A program made the position numbers and the translations under genes. A DNA stretch of 13,739 nt. Origin: Desulfotignum sp. (GTDB taxonomy: Bacteria > Desulfobacterota > Desulfobacteria > Desulfobacterales > Desulfobacteraceae). The DNA lies in NCBI GenBank assembly GCA_021737445.1, contig JAIPDY010000072.1, forward strand, positions 1 through 13,739. Direction: 5' to 3'. Below the pieces are notes generated by a model. It made no database searches, was not told where the DNA came from, and was given only the letters and a program-made list of their open reading frames with translations. How positions within the stretch are numbered: position 1 is the stretch's first letter; every line of letters starts with the position of its first letter. Of this stretch, positions 6,363 to 12,724 are shown in pieces.

Positions 6363-7736
6363 ATGAAGACCCAAAAGTTTTTGCTTACCGAACAGGAAAT
6401 GCCCCGTCAATGGTACAACATCATGGCAGATATGCCCACCCCCATGGAACCGCCCCTGCATCCGGGCACGGGCCAGCCCTGCGGGCCTGAAGACCTGGCC
6501 CCGATTTTTCCCATGAACCTTATTGAGCAGGAGGTGAGCACGGACCGGTGGATCGACATCCCCGAAGAGATCCTGGACAAATACGCCATCTGGCGGCCCT
6601 CGCCTCTGTTCCGGGCCAGAAATCTGGAAAAGGCCCTGGACACCCCTGCAAGGATCTATTTTAAAAACGAGGGCGTGAGCCCGGCAGGTTCCCACAAGCC
6701 CAACACGGCCCTGGCCCAGGCCTATTACAACAAGGTGGCAGGCACCAAAAAGATCACCACCGAGACCGGGGCAGGGCAGTGGGGAAGCAGCCTGGCCATG
6801 TGCTGCGCATTTTTCGGCATCGAATGCAAGGTGTTTATGGTAAAAATCTCCTACAACCAGAAACCCTACCGAAGATTGATGATGGAAACCTGGGGGGCCA
6901 ACTGTACGGCCAGTCCCTCCACTGAAACAAAGGCCGGCCGGTCCATTTTAGAAAAGAATCCGGATTCGCCGGGCTCTTTAGGCATGGCCATTTCCGAAGC
7001 AGTGGAAGAAGCCGTATCTGATGAGAACACCAAATATGCCCTGGGGTCTGTGCTCAACCATGTGATGATCCACCAGAGCATCATCGGTCTGGAAGCACAA
7101 AAACAGATGGAAATGGCAGGGGATTATCCGGATGTGATTATCGGCAGCGCCGGCGGGGGCAGCAACTTTGCCGGCCTGGCATTTCCCTTTGCAAGGGACA
7201 AGATCAACGGCAAACAGATCGACATCATTGCAGTGGAACCCACATCCTGCCCCACCATGACAAGGGGGCCCTTTGCCTATGATTTTGGCGACACCGTGCA
7301 GATGACACCCCTTTTGCCCATGCACACCCTGGGCCACAATTTTGTGCCCGCCCCCATCCATGCAGGCGGGCTGCGGTACCACGGCATGGCCCCGATCGTC
7401 AGCCAGCTGATTCTGGACGGCATCATCCGGCCGGAAGCGATTCACCAGATGGAAACATTCAAGGGCGGGCTGACCTTTGCCCGGTCTGAAGGCTATATCT
7501 CGGCCCCGGAATGCAACCATGCCGTGGCCATGACCATCAGAGAGGCTTTAAAGGCAAAGGAAGAAGGCAAAGAAAAGGTTATCCTCTTTAACTGGTCCGG
7601 TCACGGCCTGGTGGATATGGCATCCTATGAGTCATACTTCAAAGGGGACCTGTCAGACCATGACCTGCCCCAGGAACAGATCGATGCGGCACTCAAGGAT
7701 CTGGAGACCCTGCCCAAACCCAGGCAGGCAAAGTAG
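6363..7736 (+). CDS. trpB2: Tryptophan synthase beta chain, TrpB2 type
   Basis: A 457-residue PLP enzyme (fold type II) of the TrpB2 branch, which is longer than the roughly 400-residue TrpB1. It condenses indole with L-serine to give tryptophan. The PLP lysine is K112 in AGSHKPNTA; the catalytic glutamate lies in ETGAGQWG (134-141); the phosphate loop is GSAGGGSN (261-268). The N-terminal extension with RWIDIPEEI and WRPSPLFRA is typical of TrpB2. TrpB2 proteins usually do not associate with TrpA and are thought to salvage free indole or to act on other beta-substituted acceptors. No trpA or other trp gene is in the window, which fits that role. The start is supported by AAAGGAGAT just upstream. 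The 92-base gap from the ATPase gene holds a start-stop element but no clear terminator, so read-through from upstream is possible. No trp attenuator is visible. Confidence 0.93.
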   Translation: MKTQKFLLTEQEMPRQWYNIMADMPTPMEPPLHPGTGQPCGPEDLAPIFPMNLIEQEVSTDRWIDIPEEILDKYAIWRPSPLFRARNLEKALDTPARIYFKNEGVSPAGSHKPNTALAQAYYNKVAGTKKITTETGAGQWGSSLAMCCAFFGIECKVFMVKISYNQKPYRRLMMETWGANCTASPSTETKAGRSILEKNPDSPGSLGMAISEAVEEAVSDENTKYALGSVLNHVMIHQSIIGLEAQKQMEMAGDYPDVIIGSAGGGSNFAGLAFPFARDKINGKQIDIIAVEPTSCPTMTRGPFAYDFGDTVQMTPLLPMHTLGHNFVPAPIHAGGLRYHGMAPIVSQLILDGIIRPEAIHQMETFKGGLTFARSEGYISAPECNHAVAMTIREALKAKEEGKEKVILFNWSGHGLVDMASYESYFKGDLSDHDLPQEQIDAALKDLETLPKPRQAK

Positions 7737-7761
7737 CAGGACCTTTATAAGACAGATACAG

Positions 7762-7806
7762 ATCCGGCAGGCGGCCGGTCATGAAAGAAACGGCCGCCTG
7801 CCGGAT
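7762..7806. terminator. Strong hairpin between convergent trpB2 and aminotransferase genes
   Basis: A perfect 16-bp stem: ATCCGGCAGGCGGCCG (7762-7777) and its reverse complement (7791-7806) around a 13-base loop. It sits 25 bases after the trpB2 stop and 21 bases beyond the stop of the convergent gene. No T tract follows it on either strand, so it resembles a bidirectional stem-loop barrier rather than a classical intrinsic terminator. Confidence 0.6.
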
Positions 7807-7827
7807 TCCGGATGAAGGAAAAAAAGA

Positions 7828-9000
7828 TTATTCCAGGCTGTCCAGCGCTTTTTTGAATCCGGCAAATGAGCCGGTGATGGTTTTGTCGGGAACTGCATAG
7901 GAAAGCCTGAAATACCCCGGCCCCCCGAATCCGCTGCCCGGCACGGCCAGGATATTCTGCTCTTTGAGGATGCTGACAAATTTGACATCATTTTCAATGG
8001 GGCTTTTGGGGAACAGATAGAACGCACCGTCAGGCACGTCAAATTCATATCCGGCATCTTTAAGACCCTGGCAGAACAGATCCCGGCGCCGCCGGTAGAT
8101 CCCGATATCCACGGTTACCCCCTGGAGCCGGCCCACCACATGCTGGAACATGGCCGGAGCATTTACATACATCATGGTGTTGGCCACCCCGGCAGCGCCC
8201 GCGATCAGGGCGGCATCCTCGGCTTTGGGGTGGATGGCCATATAGCCTATGCGCTCTCCTGCCAGAGACAGTTCCTTGGAATAGGAGGTGAGCACGATGG
8301 TGTGGTCATAGGCATCAAATACACAAGGCACTTCCACATCATAGGCGATTTTCCTGTAGGGCTCATCAGATATCAGGTAGATCCGCTTGTCAAATTTTTT
8401 GCTGGCTGCTTCGAGAACCCGTCCCAGGCCGTCCAGTTCATCAGCTGAGTACACCGCACCCGTGGGGTTGTTGGGGGAGTTGATAAGCACCACCCGGGTT
8501 TTTTCCGTGATGGCGGTCTGGATGGCTTCCAGATTCAGGTGGAAATCAGGCCGGGTGGGAGCGGTGACCAGAACTGCGCCTGCCACAAATGCATACTGGT
8601 TATAGCCAACAAAATAGGGGGCAGGGGTGAGAATCTCCTCTCCCGGATTCACCAGGGCACGCAGACAGTCGTTCAAAGCCCCGGCAGCCCCGGCAGTCAT
8701 CACCACCAGATCCGGGGTAAGGCCCACGGAAAACTCCTTGTTCAGAAAATCAGCAACAGCCTGCCGCACATGGGCAAATCCCGGGTTGGGCATATAGCCA
8801 TGGGAGATGGTGTCATCGTTGATCAAATCCAGCAGGGTATCTTTCACTGCTGCCGGCGGGGGCACATCAGGGTTGCCTAAAGAGAAATCATATACATTGT
8901 CTGCCCCGAATTTTTCTTTCATCCGGATGCCTTCTTCAAACATCTTCCGGATGGTGGAAGCTGCTTCCACCATTTTGACCATTTTGTCTGCAATCGGCAT
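7828..9000 (-). CDS. PLP-dependent aminotransferase, class I/II (fold type I)
   Basis: A 390-residue aminotransferase of the aspartate aminotransferase fold, full length. Visible landmarks: NSPNNPTG (174-181) with the cofactor-ring Asn; SDEPY (211-215) with the Asp that holds the PLP nitrogen; the PLP-binding lysine K242 in SYSKELSLAGERIGY; and the substrate carboxylate arginine R365 in YFRLSYA. Substrate cannot be told from sequence; aspartate, alanine or aromatic amino acids are all possible. The start at 9000 has AAAGGAC upstream (9012-9006). A perfect TATAAT lies at 9023-9018 on the minus strand, but without a convincing -35. The upstream gene on the same strand ends 59 bases away and carries a terminator-like hairpin, so this gene is probably transcribed on its own. 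It converges on trpB2; a functional link is not shown. Confidence 0.9.
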   Translation of the reverse strand: MPIADKMVKMVEAASTIRKMFEEGIRMKEKFGADNVYDFSLGNPDVPPPAAVKDTLLDLINDDTISHGYMPNPGFAHVRQAVADFLNKEFSVGLTPDLVVMTAGAAGALNDCLRALVNPGEEILTPAPYFVGYNQYAFVAGAVLVTAPTRPDFHLNLEAIQTAITEKTRVVLINSPNNPTGAVYSADELDGLGRVLEAASKKFDKRIYLISDEPYRKIAYDVEVPCVFDAYDHTIVLTSYSKELSLAGERIGYMAIHPKAEDAALIAGAAGVANTMMYVNAPAMFQHVVGRLQGVTVDIGIYRRRRDLFCQGLKDAGYEFDVPDGAFYLFPKSPIENDVKFVSILKEQNILAVPGSGFGGPGYFRLSYAVPDKTITGSFAGFKKALDSLE

Positions 9001-9059
9001 GGCATTGTCCTTTCAAAATTATACGTTCGATTTGGTTTTAGCATACATCAAAAATTGTG

Positions 9060-9629
9060 TTATGGAAACACCCCTGCAAAAAACCGGTTTCCGGTTTTTT
9101 GTAACCGGGCTGCCATGGTATTAACGCAGGCCGGCCGGATGCCTTTTTCCCACCTGGGATATCCCCCCTGCCTGACATACCGGATCAGTTCATGAAACAC
9201 GGCCTGGGTGAATACATAAGGCCCGAACCTGAAATGGGTGTTGTCACACCCCACCTGCACGCTCTTTTTGGCTGCAAACAGGGCAATCATCTTTTGCATT
9301 TTCTGACGGGTTCTGTGGCCTGTTGGATCCTGTTTGAAAAGAGCCGGGTCCTGTGGAAAAGGGAACTGCTCATACACCCGGCCGATGAATCCTGTGAACC
9401 TGATGCCGTGGATGGCGCCCATCAGGTCTCCTGTATCCTGTGCGGTTTTAATGTGAAACACCCCGCAATCCAAAAAACAAGGAGATGGTTTTTCTGCCAG
9501 GGTGGTGACCCAGTCACAGAAATCATCACAGAAAAAGAAAAATTGCTCCAGCAAAAGCATGTCAGATGCAATGTTAAAGAATCCGAACGCTACCGGGCCG
9601 TGGGAAGCGCTGTTAAATGACAGGGGCAT
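9060..9629 (-). CDS. Conserved-looking hypothetical protein
   Basis: A 189-residue protein of unknown function. I take it as real because AAAGGAGA (9644-9637) stands 7 nt before the ATG and the residue texture is that of a folded protein: HGPVAFGFFNIASDMLLLEQFFFFCDDFC at the N-terminus, then a GDLMGAIHGIRFTGFIGRVYEQFPFP segment (67-92) and a basic helix around RTRQKMQKMI (107-115). It has no signal peptide; the F/L-rich stretch at 24-37 includes acidic residues and is unlikely to be a membrane helix. Family members appear to me to occur in Desulfobacterota without a function. The gene diverges from the DUF6125-like gene. Its last codons overlap a terminator-like hairpin (9077-9101), which is unusual. 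Confidence 0.72.
   Translation of the reverse strand: MPLSFNSASHGPVAFGFFNIASDMLLLEQFFFFCDDFCDWVTTLAEKPSPCFLDCGVFHIKTAQDTGDLMGAIHGIRFTGFIGRVYEQFPFPQDPALFKQDPTGHRTRQKMQKMIALFAAKKSVQVGCDNTHFRFGPYVFTQAVFHELIRYVRQGGYPRWEKGIRPACVNTMAARLQKTGNRFFAGVFP
9077..9101. terminator. Terminator-like hairpin inside the 3' end of the hypothetical gene
   Basis: CAAAAAACCGG (9077-9087) and CCGGTTTTTTG (9091-9101) form an 11-bp stem with a 3-base loop. The T6 run on each strand is part of the stem, the usual look of a bidirectional intrinsic terminator. On the minus strand it ends 15 bases before the stop codon of the gene at 9060-9629. The GC core is only 4 bp, so strength is moderate. Confidence 0.5.
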
Positions 9630-9661
9630 ATTCTGGTCTCCTTTGTCCTTTGGGGATGAGC

Positions 9662-9690
9662 CATAGCATATTTCATGGGTTTGTGCTATG
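9662..9690. promoter_or_regulatory. Inverted repeat in a divergent promoter region
   Basis: CATAGCA (9662-9668) and TGCTATG (9684-9690), perfect 7-bp arms with a 15-bp spacer. The repeat lies between the divergent starts at 9629 (minus) and 9740 (plus), a natural place for a shared operator. No regulator gene is adjacent, and I find no clear -35/-10 pair. Confidence 0.35.
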
Positions 9691-9701
9691 AAAAATCAGA
9701 T

Positions 9702-9727
9702 GCGCAGCAAAAGGCTGCGCCGCAGCC
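9702..9727 (+). promoter_or_regulatory. Two mutually exclusive hairpins ahead of the DUF6125-like gene
   Basis: GCGCAGC (9702-9708) pairs with GCTGCGC (9714-9720) around AAAAG. The same central segment, as GGCTGCG (9713-9719), can instead pair with CGCAGCC (9721-9727). The structures exclude each other, and the second ends 3 bases before the G-rich ribosome site (9731-9735), so switching could affect translation of the following gene. Confidence 0.35.
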
Positions 9728-9739
9728 AAAGGGGGAAAA

Positions 9740-10264
9740 ATGGATCTCACAGTGTTCAAGGATATGGATAAGAAGCAATTGATGGCGTATATTGAATTTT
9801 TGCTCTGGAACTACCGGGTCATGGATGCATTCTGGTTCATCCGGGTCACGGAAAAATTTGATCTGGCCACAGCAGAAAAACTCAATGAACAGGTGTGGGA
9901 TACGGTGGCCGGGTATGCTGCCAAAGACCTGATGAAAAAATTTCCCCTGCCGGGGACCGGGGAAAAATCCGGCCTGGCAGGTTTTGTGCACGCTTTGAAA
10001 CTGTTTCCCTGGTGTATTCTGGTGGGATATGAGATCACACAGGAACCGGACCGGATCACCATCACCGTGCCCTCCTGCCCTGCTCAGGAGGCCAGGCTGA
10101 AAAGGGGCCTGGGTGAATATGTGTGCAAGCACATGCACAAAAAAGAGTTTGAAAGCTTTGCCTGCAAGGTGGATGACCGGATCCGGGTGCACTGCGAATT
10201 TGCCCCGCCAGACCCCCACCCGGATGACTTGTTCTGTAAATGGCGGTTCACCCTGGCCGGATGA
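9740..10264 (+). CDS. DUF6125 / ATC-hydrolase-like protein
   Basis: A 174-residue soluble protein. It matches the pattern I know from DUF6125 and the related L-2-amino-thiazoline-4-carboxylate hydrolase-like family: DAFWFIRVTEKFDLATAEKLNEQVW (29-53), then CPAQEARLKRGLGEYVCKHM (113-132) and a final segment with paired cysteines (CEFAPPDPHPDDLFCKW, 152-168). Cysteines C113, C129, C142, C152 and C166 are spaced as expected of a metal or active-site cluster, but this is inference. Members are frequent in anaerobes, and their biochemical role is mostly unknown. The start has a G-rich site (GGGGGA, 9731-9736). It converges on the acyl-CoA synthetase gene with a 43-base gap and no obvious terminator. 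Upstream hairpins at 9702-9727 may regulate it. Confidence 0.75.
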   Translation: MDLTVFKDMDKKQLMAYIEFLLWNYRVMDAFWFIRVTEKFDLATAEKLNEQVWDTVAGYAAKDLMKKFPLPGTGEKSGLAGFVHALKLFPWCILVGYEITQEPDRITITVPSCPAQEARLKRGLGEYVCKHMHKKEFESFACKVDDRIRVHCEFAPPDPHPDDLFCKWRFTLAG

Positions 10265-10307
10265 CGCAGATCTATCCGGTACCTTGGGACACTTAGAGCA
10301 GGGGAGG

Positions 10308-11837
10308 TCAGCGCAGATCCGGCTTGCGCACCTTGCCAAGGGATGTTCTGGGAAATTTGTTCCGAAAGGATATGCGGGCCGGCCATTTGAATTTTGCCAG
10401 TTTGCCCCGGCACCATGACAGGATATCCGCCTGGGTCAGACAGGCCCCGGGTTCGGGAATGATAAAGGCATGGCCGCACTCCCCCCATGTATCATGAGGT
10501 TCTCCCCTGACCGCCACATCTTTGATATCCGGGTGGGTCTTGAGAAGTTTTTCCACCTCTGCCGGATACACGTTTTCCCCGCCTGAAATATACATATCAC
10601 CGGCCCGGCCGGCCAGAAAGAAAAATCCGTCTTCATCCATCCAGGCCAGGTCTCCTGTGTACAGAAACCCGTTCTTGATGGTTTCTTCGGTTTTCACGGG
10701 ATCCTGCCAGTACTCCTTCATCATGATGGAACCTCTTACCACGATTTCTCCGATGCAGCCCGGAGGTGCGGGCCGGCCTCCGGGATCAAAGATGCCCACC
10801 TCGGCATGGAATACGGGCCGGCCCACGGTGCCGGGCTTTTTCAAGGGATCTTTTTCAGATGCCCACAGCAGAATGGAGGTCTCTGTCTGTCCCATGATCT
10901 GCCGGAAGGCCAGACCGGCATCGGCGCATGCCTGGATCAGATCCTGGGTGAGCCGTTCTCCGCCGCCGGCGCATACCCTCAGAGAAGACAGGTTTCCGCG
11001 CCTGGATTGCGGTACTTTGAGCAGTTCCCGGAATACCGTGGGCACGCCTAAAAATTTGGTCACCCTGAAATGTTCTATATCCCGGAACACCTGTTCAGGA
11101 TCAAATTTTTTATGGAGCACCATGGTGGCACCCTTGTAAAAGGTTGGGGCTGCCTGGATGAAAAGCCCCCCGGAATGGAACAGCGGCAGAAATATCAGCA
11201 TGATGTCACTGCTGTGGAGCTTAAAGAAGATGTCTGCGTTGAGGCAGTTGAAAAAGGTTTTTCTGTGAGAGAGCACCGCTCCCTTGGGCTGGCCTGTTGT
11301 CCCGGAAGTATACATGATCACCTGGGGCTCTTCCGGGTCTGCCGGTCCCAGGCTCCTTGTCAGAAACGGGCGGCTGCCGTCAAAATCTGCCACGGCATTG
11401 TCCAGCGCAAACACCCGGCTGCCGGCTGATGCCCGGCCCTTTACAGCCACCATCAGCGGCGGCAGATAGGCGGTGAGAACCAGGGAGCTGACAATGGGCG
11501 TAAAAAAATCCCCATGGACAAAGAGCCGGGGCCGGCAGTTTTTGATAAAAAAATCCAGCTCCCCGGCAGTGACCCGGAAGTTGATGGGAACAAAAATCGC
11601 CCCCAGCCTGGAGCAGGCCAAAAACAGATCCAGAAATTCGGGACAGTTGTAGAGCATCACCGCCACCCTGTCCCCTTTTTCAATGCCCAGAGACTGGAGC
11701 CAGCAGGCGGTTCTGTCAGATCTGCGGCTTAAGTTCTTATAGGTGATCACTTCATCTTGAAACACAATTGCCGGCTTGTCCGGGGTCAGTTCAGCCCAGC
11801 GCTGGACCCACCAGGCAATGTTCATGGATTTAATCAT
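10308..11837 (-). CDS. AMP-forming acyl-CoA synthetase / fatty-acid-CoA ligase
   Basis: A 509-residue member of the ANL adenylating family, full length. It activates a carboxylic acid with ATP to an acyl-AMP and then forms the CoA thioester. Core motifs are in order: P-loop A3 TSGTTGQPKG (177-186), PLFHSGG (218-224), A5 GQTETS (316-321), A7 YTGDLAW (393-399), A8 GRAGDMYISGGENVYPAE (410-427), and A10 PRTSLGKVRK (496-505) with catalytic K502. The A8 GRAGD carries G where many members have K (GRxKD), a common variant. There is no signal or membrane segment. The motif set fits medium- or long-chain fatty acids, but aryl acids cannot be excluded. The start at 11837 has GAGAG upstream; M5 is an alternative start. 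A minus-strand TATAAT (11972-11967) and an inverted repeat at the predicted transcription start suggest a regulated, separate transcript. Confidence 0.92.
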   Translation of the reverse strand: MIKSMNIAWWVQRWAELTPDKPAIVFQDEVITYKNLSRRSDRTACWLQSLGIEKGDRVAVMLYNCPEFLDLFLACSRLGAIFVPINFRVTAGELDFFIKNCRPRLFVHGDFFTPIVSSLVLTAYLPPLMVAVKGRASAGSRVFALDNAVADFDGSRPFLTRSLGPADPEEPQVIMYTSGTTGQPKGAVLSHRKTFFNCLNADIFFKLHSSDIMLIFLPLFHSGGLFIQAAPTFYKGATMVLHKKFDPEQVFRDIEHFRVTKFLGVPTVFRELLKVPQSRRGNLSSLRVCAGGGERLTQDLIQACADAGLAFRQIMGQTETSILLWASEKDPLKKPGTVGRPVFHAEVGIFDPGGRPAPPGCIGEIVVRGSIMMKEYWQDPVKTEETIKNGFLYTGDLAWMDEDGFFFLAGRAGDMYISGGENVYPAEVEKLLKTHPDIKDVAVRGEPHDTWGECGHAFIIPEPGACLTQADILSWCRGKLAKFKWPARISFRNKFPRTSLGKVRKPDLR

Positions 11838-11947
11838 GACGGTCTCTCAATTTTTTTTCTGTCTGTAAAAAATCACCTGTCTTTTAATGTAACCCCTTTT
11901 GTTTGCAGATGTTTCATCATATCCCGGTCTTGAAAAATCCAGCAAAA

Positions 11948-11972
11948 TAGGTATTTTTACCTAATGATTATA
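11948..11972 (-). promoter_or_regulatory. Promoter -10 and operator-like repeat for the acyl-CoA synthetase gene
   Basis: On the minus strand a perfect TATAAT lies at 11972-11967, with a predicted start near 11960; the -35 is poor. Directly at that start is the 16-bp inverted repeat TAGGTATTTTTACCTA (11948-11963, 6-bp arms, 4-base loop). A repressor bound there would block initiation, a layout usual for TetR- or FadR-type control of fatty-acid genes. No such regulator gene is in the window. Confidence 0.42.
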
Positions 11973-11986
11973 GGGGTTTTCCCGGA

Positions 11987-12015
11987 TTGACAGGGCAATA
12001 TGATTGTCGTAAAAA
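11987..12015 (+). promoter_or_regulatory. Promoter of a putative small RNA
   Basis: A perfect TTGACA (11987-11992) is followed after 17 bp by TAAAAA (12010-12015), 4 of 6 matches to the -10 consensus. The start is predicted near 12022. TATGAT at 11999-12004 is a better -10 by sequence but lies too close to the TTGACA. No plausible gene follows on the plus strand before the terminator at 12195. Confidence 0.45.
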
Positions 12016-12021
12016 GTTTAG

Positions 12022-12195
12022 AACAGCCTGTGTGTGGAGATCCATCCCAGCCTGACCCCAATTCTCCTCACCAGGCAATGGCCTTAGGAAATGCGTCTGG
12101 GGGAATTCATATCCTTCCAAACAAATCCTTCCCAAAAGCGCCCAGGCGCAAACCGGCTTCCAGGTCCCCTTCCTGGAAGCCGGATTCTTTTTTTT
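12022..12195 (+). ncRNA. Putative small RNA with C-rich loop and anti-Shine-Dalgarno repeats
   Basis: About 174 nt bounded by a TTGACA promoter and an intrinsic terminator, in a 364-base gap with no convincing gene. Segment 12026-12040 pairs with 12063-12076: GCCTG with CAGGC, one bulged T, GTG with CAC, a T:T mismatch, then GGAGA with TCTCC. That is 13 pairs enclosing a 22-base loop that is C-rich and nearly free of G. Downstream, ATCCTTCC occurs twice (12111-12118 and 12125-12132) in a stretch with little predicted structure; this is complementary to Shine-Dalgarno-like GGAAGGAT. A short GCGC stem (12138-12149) precedes the terminator. The layout resembles trans-acting small RNAs that target ribosome-binding sites. 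It matches no family I can name; 6S and SRP RNA do not fit. The strand is inferred from the promoter and T tract. Confidence 0.5.
12153..12195 (+). terminator. Strong intrinsic terminator
   Basis: CCGGCTTCCAGG (12153-12164) and its perfect complement (12172-12183) form a 12-bp stem with a 7-base loop, followed after ATTC by eight T (12188-12195). The T tract is on the plus strand, so it should end a plus-strand transcript. On the minus strand the same stem follows the stop at 12202 and may also serve that gene, though with only three T. Confidence 0.82.
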
Positions 12196-12201
12196 GCCCT
12201 G

Positions 12202-12567
12202 TTACTGCATGCCCGGCATGATGATCCGGGAATCACTGGGTTTTTTTTGCTCAGCCTCCATTTTTTTGAACTGCTGGATCACTTTTTTGGTTTCAGCTTC
12301 CATGGCCTGGGGGAAGGCATCCATGGCCTGGTCCAGGGTGGCTGCTTCCAGCCTGGCCTGGATGGGTACAGGGCCATGGGGGGTGCCCAGCTGGGTGCTG
12401 CCCACAAAAAAGGTATTTCTGGAGGTATCTTCTGAACCGTCGGAAAATACAGGGGTTAATTTCTGGATGCTGGCAATTTTCAGGTCTGTGATGGTTTCTT
12501 CACGATAAAGGTTTTTTTTGTCGACCTGGAAGTCGATGTTTATGGGGCTGCCGCCATTACCACTCAT
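12202..12567 (-). CDS. Small conserved cytoplasmic protein of unknown function
   Basis: A 121-residue hydrophilic protein with no signal peptide or membrane segment. The N-terminal half looks like a beta-rich domain (INIDFQVDKKNLYREETITDLKIASI, 9-34; TFFVGSTQLGTPHGPVPIQARLEA, 52-75). The second half is helical and charged (DAFPQAMEAETKKVIQQFKKMEAEQKK, 83-109), ending SRIIMP. I associate this pattern with short proteins of Desulfobacterota annotated only as cytoplasmic protein. The start at 12567 has AGGAGA (12578-12573) 5 nt upstream. It lies downstream of the helicase gene on the same strand, separated by 157 bases in which I see no terminator, so co-transcription is possible. Function unknown. 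Confidence 0.78.
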   Translation of the reverse strand: MSGNGGSPINIDFQVDKKNLYREETITDLKIASIQKLTPVFSDGSEDTSRNTFFVGSTQLGTPHGPVPIQARLEAATLDQAMDAFPQAMEAETKKVIQQFKKMEAEQKKPSDSRIIMPGMQ

Positions 12568-12724
12568 GGGTTTCTCCTGTAAAAAATGTAAAAATGTTGT
12601 TGTATTTAAATCCCTGCGGTTGTGCCCGGGTGTGTCATGTCAGCTCTGTTCTCAAAGTTTGCAGTGTCTGGTTTCATGCTGTTGTTTTATACTGTAAAGA
12701 CAAAGAGAAATCCAGAGGTTTATG

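Noticed and set aside
6267..6695. Minus-strand open frame overlapping the start of trpB2
   Set aside because: It lies opposite the trpB2 coding region, has no ribosome site and no recognisable features; shadow of trpB2.
7762..7806. Inverted repeats of an insertion sequence
   Set aside because: Only a 13-base loop separates the arms, no transposase or target duplication is present, and the position between convergent genes suits a terminator-like role.
10265..10320. Direct repeat CGCAGATC in the gap between the DUF6125-like and acyl-CoA synthetase genes
   Set aside because: Only 8 bases, two copies, one overlapping coding sequence; expected by chance at this length.
12022..12195. 6S RNA or SRP RNA
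   Set aside because: 6S RNA forms one long rod with a central bubble closed by its two ends, and SRP RNA has a conserved GGAAGG-type apical domain; neither layout is seen.
12000..12221. 73-codon plus-strand open frame in the gap after the acyl-CoA synthetase
   Set aside because: It reads straight through a strong terminator, has no ribosome site, is Pro/Ser-rich, and gives no recognisable protein; the small-RNA reading explains the region better.
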